Notes under the pieces: model-generated
What the model saw: only the letters and a program-made list of their open reading frames with translations
Database searches by the model: none
Told to the model about the DNA's origin: nothing
In this document: positions 49,874 through 61,381 of the stretch, piece by piece
Position numbering within the stretch: the first letter of the stretch is position 1
Layout of the letters: each line of letters opens with the position of its first letter
Translations under genes and position numbers: made by a program
Assembly: GCF_020921035.1 (NCBI RefSeq)
Contig: NC_063151.1
Coordinates: 35,656,934 to 35,720,933, forward strand
Source: Rhodamnia argentea
Taxonomy: Eukaryota; Streptophyta; Magnoliopsida; Myrtales; Myrtaceae
Direction of reading: 5' to 3'
DNA: 64,000 nt

Positions 49874-50018
49874 ATCGTTCCGACATATGAAATTTCGTCT
49901 GTCGTGGCTTTTCTTTTTGTCTTTTTAGGTTGCTTTTGTGGGCATCAAATAAAGAAATAAAAAACTGTTGTCAAGCACTTTCGTGCTCCTTCTAGATATT
50001 ATATGAATGCCAATGGTT

Positions 50019-50520
50019 TGATGGAGTTGGCGAATATTTCGAGACCCTTATTTCTCGTATCGGGCAAGTTCACGTGAGCTTAAGAAAATCGAAATATGAA
50101 CCAACGACATATGACTTTTGCGAACGGAATGACAGGGGTCCTGCTGTCTAGACAGTGGGCGGGAGTTCCCCTCCTCGGTGAGTAGATGGCTACCTTGCTA
50201 GCCGGTGAGCGGGCGGAGGCTCGGGAGCAGCGCCCTTGAAACAATATCAGGTTTTAGGCTTGTGTTTTAAGTTGATCCGTTTGTTGTGGGATCAAAGAGA
50301 TTCGGATAGGCTTGGACTTTAGGTCCATTTTAAGTCCTATATATTGTACTTGTATAAGAGATCATTGTAACGGGGTGTTGTGTGGAAAACCTAAATATCA
50401 TAGTAAAATTCTTTTACAGGATGTAGCTCTATTTCTGGGATAAATTTGGGTAAACTCGCATGTCATCTTTTTTTATTTTCTGTGTGATTATTCTGATTCG
50501 ATTTAGGATATAACCCATCA
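50019..50520 (+). mobile_element. Solo LTR, family 1, copy 1 (502 bp)
   Basis: Starts TGATGGAGTTGGCGAATA and ends CCCATCA (TG...CA). It is flanked by TGGTT (50014-50018) and TGATT (50521-50525), a 5-bp duplication with one mismatch. The same sequence recurs at 62773-63317. With the LTR removed, the flanks rejoin as GGTT/TGCACGG, which matches the uninterrupted 3' flank of copy A (GGTTTGCACGG at about 45535). This is a solo LTR, the usual product of LTR-LTR recombination. It post-dates the A/B duplication. Confidence 0.85.
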
Positions 50521-51151
50521 TGATTTGCACGGCATGAACGAGCTCTATTATTTCGTGAACTTGTATTTGAAAGCCTGTTTGATATGTCAAGTCTAGATGC
50601 GGTTGGCCCATGTTACCTTCTCCATGATTTCATCGGCATGTTGATGGAGGTCAATCACGAGGCCTCCGGAGCATAGAATTGAGTCCCCGAGCAATCCAGC
50701 GCGGTGGCCGTCGCATACAACGGCGAACGACTTAGGTCATCAACGGTAGACTCCGTTCGGGCTGGCTTCGAAACGTGGAACTCGAACTTGGTTACGAGAG
50801 ACTCTCCGGTGGCCAGACAACCAAGTCTCCTTTGAGAGGTAAACCTAGACTTCTTAATACATCCATACTACATTCTTATTTCTATTAAATAATAGTTTTG
50901 AGGGCTTGGCCTCTCTGTTGATTTCCATAGTTAGCCTTGCAGCATGAATTAAAAATAAAAACAACGCAGTGATTGAAGGGTTGATGTGTAAATGTGCATG
51001 TGCTGCTGCCTGCTACAAGCATACAATAGTTGAGGAAATGGCGGAGGAAGTGGATCACTTTCTACGTCCCTGGGCAGTTACCCACGAACACGAGCTCATC
51101 CACCACCACCCACATGTCACCAGTCCCCATCGCCGTTTGCAAGCCAGACAT
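50521..51151. other. 3' flank of P450 copy B, continued
   Basis: Continues the block shared with the copy A flank. Its part at about 50735-50825 also matches 61425-61505 after the last pseudogene. No gene is supported, though a 61-codon ORF is open at 50969-51154. Confidence 0.5.
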
Positions 51152-51154
51152 TAA

Positions 51155-52283
51155 GGCATATTTGGTAACGTTTTTATTCTTCTGATTTTGTTTCCCGAAA
51201 TAAAAAAAGAATCAGAAATATGTTAGTAATGCAAATGATTCTGATTCTGATCTTGAACAGATTTTTGGACCAAAAAAAACGAAAAAAAAAAGTTGATTCT
51301 CTAAACATGAACACTTTTGAGAATAAAAATGGCAATGATAGTCTTCTCTCACTTTTATAGAGTGCCTATGAGACGTGGGCCCGGTCAATCCAACCCGGTC
51401 CGGAATTTTTCTTTTTAATACAAATTTTGAAAATTAATAAAAAAATAGAAAATGGTTTTAAAAAATCCAAAAAATGGAAAATTCATAAAAATTATAAAAA
51501 AATGAAAAAAAAATCAGAAAATTCCAAAAATTCCAAAAAAAATCTAAAAAATTAGGAGATGGATCATTTCAACTGGCCAATCCTATTTTTGATGGTTTTT
51601 CCTTCTAATTTATTCTAAATGACGATTTTGTCCTTCATGGGCAAGTTGTTCCAAAAAATCACGAAAATTCCCAAAAAATCTGAAAAAATATGAAATGGGT
51701 CCATTCAACTAGCCAATCCTATTTTTGGTGATTTTGCCTTTCGATTTTTCCTAAGCCATGCTTGATTTGTTATCGAAGTATCATCCTGCATCAGTAACCA
51801 TCCACATGGTATCCAAGGGTAAAATCGAGTCACCTATATGGCAAAGATGAAATTTATTCATTTTGGAGCAATAAAAGATAATCAGAGTTACCTCTTTCAT
51901 CCTTTGCATATACATAGCTTCAAGAGAAGCATGGGAAAATAACAATTTTAGCGTATTATCCTTCCAAGGAACAAATATGAAGCATCCCTATTTTGGCTAA
52001 AAAGATGTCATGATGCAAGAGGATCTCAACCGTGAGGTCCGAAGAAAGTTATCAAATGTGATTATGTAATTATTTGATTTAAATGTCAAATCAAGAAGAT
52101 AAATTATTTTCCGGAATAAAAATTTTGTGCGGTTACCAAACATGTTTCCGTTCCGAGAACAGAAATTTTTTGCGATTATCAAACACGTTCTGATTCTCTA
52201 AAATTCATCCAGGGAATATAATAAAAAAAATTAATTTTAATCAAAATCACTTTTTTGGAATAGAAGCGTTACCAAACAGGCCC
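51155..52283. mobile_element. Harbinger/Tourist-like non-autonomous element (about 1.13 kb)
   Basis: Flanked by TAA at 51152-51154 and 52284-52286. The left terminus is GGCATATTTGGTAACG and the reverse complement of the right terminus is GGGCCTGTTTGGTAACG. The 3-bp TAA duplication and GGGCCTGTTTGG-type ends fit PIF/Harbinger (Tourist) elements. Inside are two direct copies of a CCAATCCTATTTTTG(A/G)TG(A/G)TTTT block at about 51577 and 51711. No transposase. Confidence 0.7.
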
Positions 52284-52286
52284 TAA

Positions 52287-55111
52287 GTTGCTATATGGCG
52301 CCCGAGCATTGAGCCCTCCTCGAGATCCTATCCTTTCGTTCTCTCTCTCGAGTCGCGAGTCGGACCCGAGCTCGGGATGAGAAACCAACAATGCCGAGCT
52401 TAGATCCAACATCGTTGTCTAGAGCGACCATGAATCTGATGTCGCTCAAGGCTGGTGACACAATAGGAATGGGTAGCTGTCACAAGCAACCCGGCTTCAA
52501 GGAGAGAGAAAGTGACGGGTCACATGTGTGCCAATGGGTCCGTGAGGTGATGGGCAATGGCACCAAACTCGATGGCAAGGGTCGTCGGCACCGAGAGGGA
52601 GACGGCTTTGATGGTGGTATAGCGGGGAAGGTGGCGGAGTTGCCGGTATAGGCGGAGGAGAGAGAGAATGCTTAAAAATTTACTTTTTTCATTTTAAAAG
52701 CCAAATAGTTTGTGAAAAAAAAAATAATGTTGCTACTCGACAATATGAATGCATTGTTAGTTATTTCTGACCATATTGTTTCTCAATCAATGAGTGCTTT
52801 ATACAAAAAATGCAGTGATGGTATATAGGTCTACGATTAAGATTGTACAATTTTGTACAGTTCTTGATAGTATTGTCAAAGAAGCATTTCTAAAAAAAAA
52901 AAATCACGCATGTCTCTATTAATGATAAAAAAAACATGTAAATTGACATGTCAAATTTAGAGGTGATATATCTCCCTTTTTGTATGTCCAACTTTCACCA
53001 GACACCGGTGCACCGTAAGACTATGCTTGCAAAAATTGTTGAAGATGCCATGGGGAGAGAAAATGCTTTCCAAAAATTTGTTTTTCAAATTTTCACTTAT
53101 TTGGTTGGTCCAAAATGACAAGTTAACCGAAAACACTTTCCGATCAACGAAAATATTCATGCATAAAATCAGTAAAGTTAATTCTCCAATCTGAAGAGGT
53201 GAAAATATTTTCTTGAATTGCTTCTTTCGAGTTTTTTAGTATTTTCTTTTTCTTTTTCTTTTTCTTTTTCTTTTCCTCGGCCGGTCGTCGAGTCTCGACA
53301 ACTACCGATAACAGGCCGTAGGTCCTGGCCTTAGTGATGACACGTGAGAGGCCACGGGCGTGGCCCGGTTATGGCCTGGTGAGCTCGAGGCCGAGCTTGG
53401 CCGTGGTCCGGCGACTGGTGAGGTAGAAGAAAAATAAAAATGAAAATAAAAAATTGAAAATTAGATATATTTTTTAATCTAAGATAAAATCATGAAATTG
53501 GAATCATTTTCCAAATAAGATTCAAGCACCAGAAAATATTTTCGGTCACATATCACTAAACAAACGAATACTAACCATTTTTAGGGAAAATGATTTTTCG
53601 AAAAGCATTTTCCTTTAGCATTGAGTTTTTCGTGAAACAAACGCAACTTAAGTAGTTAAAACTTCCACATTTCAACATTAAGTACGTTAATGGTATTATT
53701 TATTCGCAGAAAATATCTTGTTGGAGGAAAATGTTTTTCTTGATGGAGGATCATGGCGAGTTTTCAATTGTTTGGTGGTGTACTTGCAATTAAGACAACA
53801 ATAAAATTTTTTCGATGTTCAAATATATTTTAAGAAATAATTTTCTCCGGTACGGTTGTATTCTATTCCTGTTATTAAACACTAAGATCCTATTAAATTG
53901 CTTGTATGAGATATTACTGACATAATTTATAGTTTTTATTTTATTTTTTATATTTTCAAAATAAATAGCAACCTACAAACGTTGGCAAAAAAAAAAAAAA
54001 TGCAAATAATTAGTAAACTTAATGCCTCAGTGCTCACGCGACAAACATTCTCCATTCCAGCATCCGAACAGGAGTTATCCTAGAACAGTGAAGACTAATA
54101 TAGAGAGAGGACGTAGATTGAAACTCTATGTAAGTGTGCGTGCGAAAAAGGAGCTTGGGAAAACAGATTTCTTCTACTTGAGATGGAGAAATCATTTTCC
54201 TCAAATTTTGAGGGAAAACCGTCTAAGAAATCCTAAACTTATTGCGCGTTTGCCAATTCAGTCCAAAATCTTTTAATTTTGTCAATTGAATCCTAAAACA
54301 TTTTCATGTTTTACTAATTGAGTCCATTCAGCCAACATTGGCCAAAAATCGCTGACGTGGACGTCGGCCGTCCAATGTGACACAGCAGGGCAATAATGCG
54401 GATAGTTTTAATAATAATTTAATATTTTTTTTATTTTTTGCTTCATTTTTATTTTCTCTTTTCTCTTTTTATTTTTATTTTTTATTTAATCTCACTGTGG
54501 TTGGTTAGGGCCGTCATGTGTCTAAAAGAAAATTGATAATTTGAAAAACATATTTTTACAAATAATCGCTTGAAACGCTTAAAATAATGAATCAATGAAA
54601 AATAATTTTTCTTTATTCATTTTTGTAAGTACGATAAAATAGATCGTTTTTTAAAAAATATTTTTTAAATGATTTATTTTGTTGCGATGCAAACGGAATC
54701 TAAAAGTAAAAAGCTGTAACACTAAGATTACCGTGGGCGTAGGTGAAATTCACATTAACACCACTAGTTAGAGCACCAAATTTGGTTAAGAGAGTTGTCG
54801 GTCGAATTATGTACCTTTTCGTCTAATAAAATTTTCATACATATATATAAGTACTGATTACCAATCGATGTCAATGTCGACCCACTATGCAATCTGATCA
54901 ATAAGATGTGTTTGATTTGTCCGAAGCATGTCGCTTGTTGCTTGCTTTAATACTCCCATATACAAAATCTAATTCCAATCGCAACATCCATTGCAACGTG
55001 GCTGTTATTTTCATTTTTCAATCATATTCACTCTGATTGACTGCTTTTATATTGCTCCTATTGCAAAACCATCCTTCCCTGAAAAGCTTCAACCCCGGCC
55101 ATAATGCCCCC
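52287..55111. other. Intergenic with decayed inverted-repeat element(s)
   Basis: About 53050-53640 looks like a TIR element related to 57780-58420: AT-rich arms with AAATGCTTTCC / GGAAAATGATTTTTCGAAAAGCATTTTCC and a GC-rich core with GTCGAGTCTCGAC at 53287-53299. A second single arm at 54200-54400 is related to the element at 9139-9854. The part at 54930-55100 resembles P450 5' sequence. Small ORFs have no family resemblance. Confidence 0.45.
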
Positions 55112-56941
55112 AAGGATGCTCTTCCTTGGGCGGCGTACGGCGTTGCTTCCCTAGCCCCCACCTTCCTCCTCCTCTCTAGCCATCTCCGCCGCCGCAAACT
55201 TTAGCTACGTCCCGGCCCAAGACCTTGACCCATCATCGAAAACCTTGATCTCATTGGCCCACTCCTGCACCGCTCAATCCAAGATCTCTCTCGAATATCC
55301 GGGCCCATCATGAAGCTTCGGTTCGGGTCCATTGACATGGTAGTGTGCTCTTCTGCGGACATGGCCAAAGCATTTCTCAAGATCCACCGCACCGTTTTCG
55401 CCTACCGGCCCAAAATCGCCGCAAGTAAGTACACAGCGTATAAAATTACACGGGCATGAAAAGGTCTCCCTACCGGCCATATGTTCAACGGGCCGGTAAA
55501 GTCTTCCTCGCACAACCGTTTGGTGCCACAATGCTTCAATCAATTGGGTATATAAGAGTGGAGGAGATGAGGGTGCTTACGCGAAATCTGTTCGAGGCGA
55601 CGGGTCAGTCGATAAATTTGAAAGACCATCTTTCGGATCTTAGTCTCAATGTGATCAGTCGCATGGTCTTTGGGAAGAAGTAGTAAGTACATGAACAAGT
55701 CCGAGAGCTCCTACATCGTGTCAGCCGAGGCATTCCAGTAGATGATCGGTCGCTGAGTTGTTCTTCCCCAATGGAGTTCTCAATATTGGCGACTTTCCTC
55801 GACTTGCAGGTCGTAGTTTAGACACTGCGACGTGATATGACTAACGAACAAAATGAAATTTCAAATTTTCGTGAACGAAAGTAACAAGTGAGATCAATTT
55901 ACGTGGTTTCCCTCCCGAAATTTTATTGGATCGACCGGAGGTGCGACAATTAATTCACACACTCACCGTTGGATTATTGACATGGGCGAGAATTTCGGTA
56001 ACACCAAGAAGTTCGAAGACACATATCACTCGTCCAACGATAAATGCGTGAATTTTTTTATCGCTTATAATAATCATCGTCTCTTATTCGTCTCTCGCAG
56101 TGTTACACAAAGCGAATGAAGGCCGTGAGCAAAAAGTTTGATAGGCGCTTGGAGCATGTGCTGGATGAGCATGAGTCGGAGTCGAGGTTCACGAGGCCAA
56201 GGATATGATCTTCAGGGTGAAGATTGAAAGGCATGGGGTCAAGGCCTTGACCCAGGCACAACTTTTTGAATTTCACTTAATCCTAAACAAATTATGAGAA
56301 AAGATTCAAGATGATGATTGTGTAGGAGTCGATAGCCGGTGGAACAGAGGGCTCGGCTGCGTCCGTGGAGCGGGCAATGTCCGAACTCCTAAAGAACCCT
56401 CCGACATTAGACAAGGCAACACGAGAGCTTGATAACGTGATCGGAGGGGAGAGATGGGTCCAAGAAGCGGATGTAATGAACCTACCGTATTTGAATGCCA
56501 TTATCAAAGAAACGATGAGATTGCATCGGGTGAGAGCATTTCTCGCGCATCGCTTTGCAAGTCGAGATTGAGAGGTTGATGGGTAAGACATACCTAAGGG
56601 CACCAGGGTCCTTGTGAGTAAATGGCGCATTGGGAGAGACCCCGGACTGTGGGACGATCCTGAAAATTTTCAGGCCCGAGAGGGTCATTGAGAAGACGGT
56701 CGATGGGAAGGGACAAGATTTCAAACTTTTGCCATTCGGATCCGGTAGGAGAATGTGCCCGGGTTATAATCTCGGGCTAAGAGTGATTCAGACAAGTTTG
56801 GCCAATCTTATACATGAAATTGCCTCAGGATATGACTAAGGAGTACCTAAATATGGAAGAGACTCCCGGGCTATCCACGCCCAGGCAAGAACCCATTAAT
56901 TGTTGTTGCTGAGCCAAGGCTGCCAATTTCATCTTTATTGA
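55112..56941 (+). pseudogene. Cytochrome P450 pseudogene (copy C), full length but broken
   Basis: All three exons can be aligned with copies A and B: about 55112-55809, 56101-56256 and 56326-56941. The start codon has changed from ATG to AAG. Early in exon 1, AAG has become TAG in the KLPPG region and TGG has become TGA in the PWP region. A frameshift follows at the YTAYN block, and extra bases give TAGTAAG after GKK. Exon 2 has lost the codons between EHE and the IERHGVKAL block. Exon 3 has a TGA where copy B has DCK(V), plus frameshifts near PERF, although PFGSGRRMCPGYNLG remains readable at 56730-56774. Splice sites are mostly kept. Decay is advanced, yet every exon is present, so loss of function came by small mutations rather than by insertion. 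Confidence 0.93.
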
Positions 56942-57095
56942 ATTTGTGTAAATCTCACGTTTAGTCTATTATGGTCTCTCTTTTTTGCCTTTTTGGTTTG
57001 ATGTTGTTGCGGGTATCAAATAAAGAAATTGAAGGGTCAATATGTAAAAACATCGATTGCCAATGCAAATTATGTGAACTATACGTTTCGTAGAA

Positions 57096-57740
57096 GGAAA
57101 AAGCTATGATGACCGTCACACCAATCCTGACCGTGGGACGGTCCAATTCTAACCTCAATTTCTTTTAATTTTGACTTCCAGTATTTTCTTTTTTCAATTA
57201 TAAGTTAAAATTAGAAGATAAAATTATAAGAGGGCCCACACAATCAAAAATGAAAATAACGGAACAATGCACCAAATATCCGCGTGATATGCTTGTCAGC
57301 CAAAAGTTCATATGTGATATGTACGCACTACATATGCACGTGATATTCTTGTCGGCCAAAATTTCACATTTGACTTGTACGCATCATATATCCGCATGAT
57401 AAGAAGTCCACATATGACATGTACGCACCACAAATCCACGTGATATGAAGTCCACATTTCGCATTACAAATCCACTTGATATGCTTGTCAGCCAAAAATC
57501 TACGTCTAACATGTACGCAAATCCATGTCTAACATGTACGCATTACATATTCGCATGATATGTTTGTCAGCCAAAAGTTCGCGTCTTATAATTTTAGCCT
57601 ACAATTAAAAAAAAAAAAATAGGCAGTCAAAATGATGAAATTGGATCAACAAGTGATGCGGTTTCATCAAAAGAAATTTCTGGTCCGAATGTGATCGTCC
57701 CATTGTTTGAATTGGTGAGACGGTCAGCCTAGCGTAATCC
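57096..57740. mobile_element. Non-autonomous Mutator-like element (645 bp) with internal minisatellite
   Basis: Perfect 9-bp target duplication TTCGTAGAA at 57087-57095 and 57741-57749. The ends are inverted repeats of at least 48 bp (left GGAAAAAGCTATGATGACCG, reverse complement of right GGATTACGCTAGGCTGACCG), and similarity continues inward through the AT-rich part to about 57230 and 57588. Between the arms lies a tandem array. No transposase is present. Confidence 0.85.
57278..57590. repeat. Minisatellite-like array inside the Mutator-like element
   Basis: Irregular tandem units of roughly 50-75 bp, composed of ATGTACGCA(C/T)(C/T)ACA, ATCCGCATGATATG and CTTGTCAGCCAAAAGT blocks in varying combination. 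At least five occurrences of GTACGCA and four of TGTC(A/G)GCCAAAA can be counted. Confidence 0.85.
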
Positions 57741-57749
57741 TTCGTAGAA

Positions 57750-58153
57750 TTAGATGTCTTAGTCAAAACTGGCAACCCATTTTAAAGGGAGCATTTGTTT
57801 CACTAAAAACGTTTTTGGGGAATTCGCTTTTCAGAAATGAAATCATTTTTTCGAAAAACGGTTTGTTTTGATTTGTTTGGTGATATATTACCGAAAATAT
57901 TTTTTCGGTGTTTGGATTTTATTTGAACAATGATTTCAATCTCATAACTTTATCTGAAGCAAAAAAGAAATTTGAATTTTTAAATTTCTTTCTTTCCTTT
58001 TTCTTCTCCTTTGTTCCTCCACTACGACCGGCAAGCCTCGAGGTCGCCGGATCCGGCAAGCTCAAGGCTTCCCGGACTCAGGCGAGCATAGAGGCCATCG
58101 GTACCAGCGAGACTCGAGCTCGTCGGTGGTCGTTGCCCGCCGATCACGGTGAG
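57750..58153. repeat. Left part of an AT-rich inverted-repeat element with GC-rich core
   Basis: The left arm begins near 57795 (GCATTTGTTTCACTAAAAACG) and its inverted partner is near 58390-58420 (reverse complement GCCTTTGTTTTTGGTGGAGCG). The core at 58015-58150 is GC-rich (GACTCGAGCTCGTCGG). Target duplications could not be fixed. Confidence 0.5.
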
Positions 58154-58950
58154 GGAGGGAAGAAAAAAAAAGATAAATAAAAAGAGAAAAAGGAAAGAAA
58201 GTGATATGAAAATATTAAAATATCAAAAAAATTATGATGAATAATTCCGGAAAGTGGTTTAATCTCTTTTAGATTAAGGAATTCACTTTCTTGATTTTGT
58301 ACATAAACTTTCGTTGACCGAAAAGTGGTTTCCGTTGACTGATTTATTTTTCGATGAACCAAACGAGTGATAGTTCAAAAAACTAATTCTAGGAAAACGC
58401 TCCACCAAAAACAAAGGCATCTTTAGTGTCACTAGAACTAGAAAAGAATATGATACTTAGATGAATGAAATCAAGTACGAGTCCTGAATCTCGCTTTTAA
58501 TAGAATATGAAGTTTCAGATCCCATTCCACTGATGGAAAGTCTACCAACACGAACACAACTTAGGGAGGGAAGAAAAAAAAGATAAATAAAAAGAGAAAA
58601 AGGAAAGAAAGTGATATGAAAATATTAAAATATCAAAAAAATTATGATGAATAATTCCGGAAAGTGATTTCATCTCTTTTAGATTAAGGAATTCACTTTC
58701 TTGATTTTGTACATAAACTTTCGTTGACCGAAAAGTGGTTTCCGTTGACTGATTTATTTTTCGGTGAACCAAACGAGTGATAGTTCAAAAAACTAATTCT
58801 AGGAAAACGTTCCACCAAAAACAAAGGCATCTTTAGTGTCACTACAACTAGAAAAGAATATGATACTTAGACGAATAAAATCAAGTACGAGTCCTGAATC
58901 TCGCTTTTAATAGAATATGAACTTTCAGATCCCATTCCACTGATGGAAAG
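58154..58950. repeat. Tandem duplication of about 400 bp
   Basis: 58154-58555 is repeated at 58563-58950 with few differences (for example GTGGTTTAATC against GTGATTTCATC, and GAAGTTTCAG against GAACTTTCAG). The unit begins GGGAGGGAAGAAAAAAA and ends TTCCACTGATGGAAAGTC. It spans the right arm of the inverted-repeat element plus P450-type promoter sequence (TTTCAGATCCCATTCCACTG). Confidence 0.92.
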
Positions 58951-59065
58951 TCACCCTCGTTGCTTTGCTTTTGTGCTGCCATAGACAGATAAAAGTCTCT
59001 CCCTCCTATTGCAAAGATTATTCTCCCCTCAAAGCTTAACAAGTCAACCCCTTCATAACACCCCC

Positions 59066-60336
59066 ATGGATGCTCCTTCTTGGGCGGCATACGGCTTCGC
59101 TTGCCTTGCCGCCACCGCCTTCCTCCGCCTCCTTGTGGGTCAGCTTCGCCGCCGCAAACTTAAGCCACTGCACGATCCAAAACCGAGGCCTATCATCAGA
59201 AACCTCAATCTTATTGACCCATTCCCACACAGCTCAACCCATGGTTTCTCTCGAATATAGAGGCCCCTCATGAAGCTCCAGGTCCGGGTGCTACGATGTC
59301 GTCGTGGGCTTTTCCGCAGGCATGGCCGAAGCCCTTATCCAGACCCACGACGTCGTTTTCGCCTATCGGCCCAAACTCGCCCTGTGGGCCCTGTCTTGGA
59401 CACACCCGTAAAAATCTACCTGACACGTCTGTTTGGGGAGCCAGGCTTCAATCGGTTGAGTACATAAGAGTGAGGAGATTAGGGTGCTTATGACAAATTT
59501 GTTCGAGACGAAGGGCCAACCGGTAATTTGAAAGACCATCTTTCAAATCTTGCTCTTAATGTGATTAGCCGTATGGTCTTGGGGAAGAGGTACACAGACA
59601 ATCTGAGAGCTCCAAAATTGGGTCGCTTGAGGAATTCAAGAAGATGGTCGCTGTGGGGTTCGTGCTCAACAGGGTTGTAAATTGTAGGGATGGGCGGTTT
59701 CGGGTTCCTTACGGGTTTCACCTGGAACTTACCCGTCGGAACAGGTTCCTCATTTTTTGAAACTTGAAACCTACCCGTCACACTTTGGAACCTGAAACCT
59801 ACCCTAGAACCTGTTCTAGGGTAGGTTCCAAGGTACCCGAGAACCTATTAATTTCTTTTATTTTTTTATTTTTAATTAAGTAAAATGAGAGTGAATGCTA
59901 CAACATCTAAAAGAAAGTAGAGGTGAGTGATTTTAGGCTCTGTACATGTTACATTTAGAACCCGAAACCAATCCATTTGAACACTTTTATCATTTTTTGG
60001 AATCTGAAACCTAAAAATTTGTTTGGCTCCAAATTATATACTCATCATCGGATGTCATAGAACATTGTATGATCGTGCAAAAACATATACAAAAAAAATT
60101 ATAAAATTTTATTTCATAATCTAGGGTTCAAGTTCTAGGTAATGGAACCCGAAGTCTACCCGTTGGAACAAGTTTCTCAATTTTTGGAACCTGGAACCTA
60201 TCCCGCATACCTTGAAACCTAGAACCAGACCGGATCCTACAGTGCTTGGTTCCATGTTCTCAGTTCTACCCTGGAACCATGCTCACCCCTAGTAAATTGG
60301 GTGATTTCATACCTTGGCTGGATTTTCTCTACTTGC
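59066..60336 (+). pseudogene. Cytochrome P450 pseudogene (copy D), exon 1 only, split by an hAT-like insertion
   Basis: The ATG and MDAPSWAAYGFACLAATAFLR are intact. The hinge PPGPKP has become LHDPKP. Tyr of RIYGP is a TAG stop (59258-59260). A frameshift follows at the GLQ/KLQVG segment and a deletion removes the KYTAYNY segment. At 59677 the reading is interrupted by a 607-bp transposon. Exon sequence resumes at 60300 (GTGATTTCATACCTTGGCTGG) and ends at about 60336, where the splice donor GT has become AT. Exons 2 and 3 are missing. About 80 bases of intron 1 follow, then another transposon, then sequence matching the 3' flank of copy B. The gene therefore lost its 3' two-thirds. Confidence 0.93.
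59685..60291. mobile_element. Non-autonomous hAT-like element (607 bp) in P450 pseudogene exon 1
   Basis: Flanked by identical 8-bp duplications GTAAATTG at 59677-59684 and 60292-60299, the hallmark length of hAT elements. The termini are TAGGGATGGGC on the left and TAGGGGTGAGC as reverse complement of the right (9 of 11 identical). The interior is built of many GGAACC(T) and GAAACCTACCC motifs in both orientations and has no transposase. Precise removal restores GTTGTAAATTGGGTGATTTC, matching GTTGTAAATATGGGCGATTTC in copy B. Confidence 0.9.
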
Positions 60337-60411
60337 GGATCATAATTTAGATGGCGCAACATGATTTGATTGATTCAGGAAATGAAATCTTAAAGTTTCG
60401 TGCAATTAAGC

Positions 60412-61371
60412 GGGCCAATTCTTTTTTTCATTTTAAAAACACCAACTTTAGATTTAATGACGATTATGGGCCGAACTTTTTTTTTTTTTGTATCATAAAA
60501 AAAACACCAACTTTAACTCAAGTCCCAAACTTGGCCCATCTTAATTTGGAATCGTGAGTTGTATCCACGTAGCTTGCTGACGTGGATTCAAGGCATTATT
60601 CATGTCTTCTTATAACGAAATCCCATTTTGTTTATCCATTTCACCTCGGTCACAGCTTGATGGACGGCGATTAAGGATGGGTGCTAATACACGGCTTCAG
60701 ATTCAAGTGAGACAACGGATCAACAAAGCTCATAACTATAGCCCCCCCTCCCCTCGAAGCTTCGAAACAGTAAGTCAAGGTTTTTTTCAAAGACATTTTT
60801 TTTAGGAAATTGTGGCTAAGCGCTGATGAACAATAATTGAAGTGAAAAAAACAAAAGAAAAGGAGAAAACTTAGCTACTTTAGGGGAAGGTTTGGGCTTG
60901 TTTCAAAAAAAAAAAAAAAAAGGCTCTACTCGTGAGCCTTGTGGATTTCATCTATGGCGTCTCTCCACAGATGGTAATACACAGCTTCAGATTCTAGTGA
61001 AATAGCAGAGGCTTACGGATGAAGTGAAGGAGACAATGAACAGCTTAAGCGTCATCCATCAAGCTGTGACCGAGATGAAGTGGATGACCAACTTCGGATT
61101 TTGTGCTAAGAAGACAATGAATAGTGCCTTAAATTCATGTTAGTCAGTCACATGAATAATGACGTGGAATTGCTCTATTGGACAATAATAGTTCCAAATT
61201 AATAGGGGTTAGATTTGAGGCTCAAGTGAAAGTAATTTTTTATGAGATAGCAAAAAGTTCGGGCCAGATTTATGACTCAAGTTAAAGTTGATAATTTTTT
61301 ATGAGATAAAAAAAAAATTGGGCCATAATCATCATCGAACATAAAATTGATGCTTTTTTAGGGAATTAGCA
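60412..61371. mobile_element. Non-autonomous Mutator-like element (about 960 bp) in the remnant of P450 copy D intron 1
   Basis: Flanked by GCAATTAAG at 60403-60411 and 61373-61381 (the match extends to 10 bp with a preceding T). The arms are diverged inverted repeats: left GATTATGGGCC and CACCAACTTTAACTCAAGTC, reverse complement of right GATTATGGCCC and ATCAACTTTAACTTGAGTC. No transposase is seen. The start may be off by a base or two. Confidence 0.75.
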
Positions 61372-61381
61372 TGCAATTAAG

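Noticed and set aside
57278-57590. Repeat array that could be mistaken for a CRISPR
   Set aside because: Units are irregular and contiguous without unique spacers, it lies inside a Mutator-like element, and the DNA is a plant nuclear genome.
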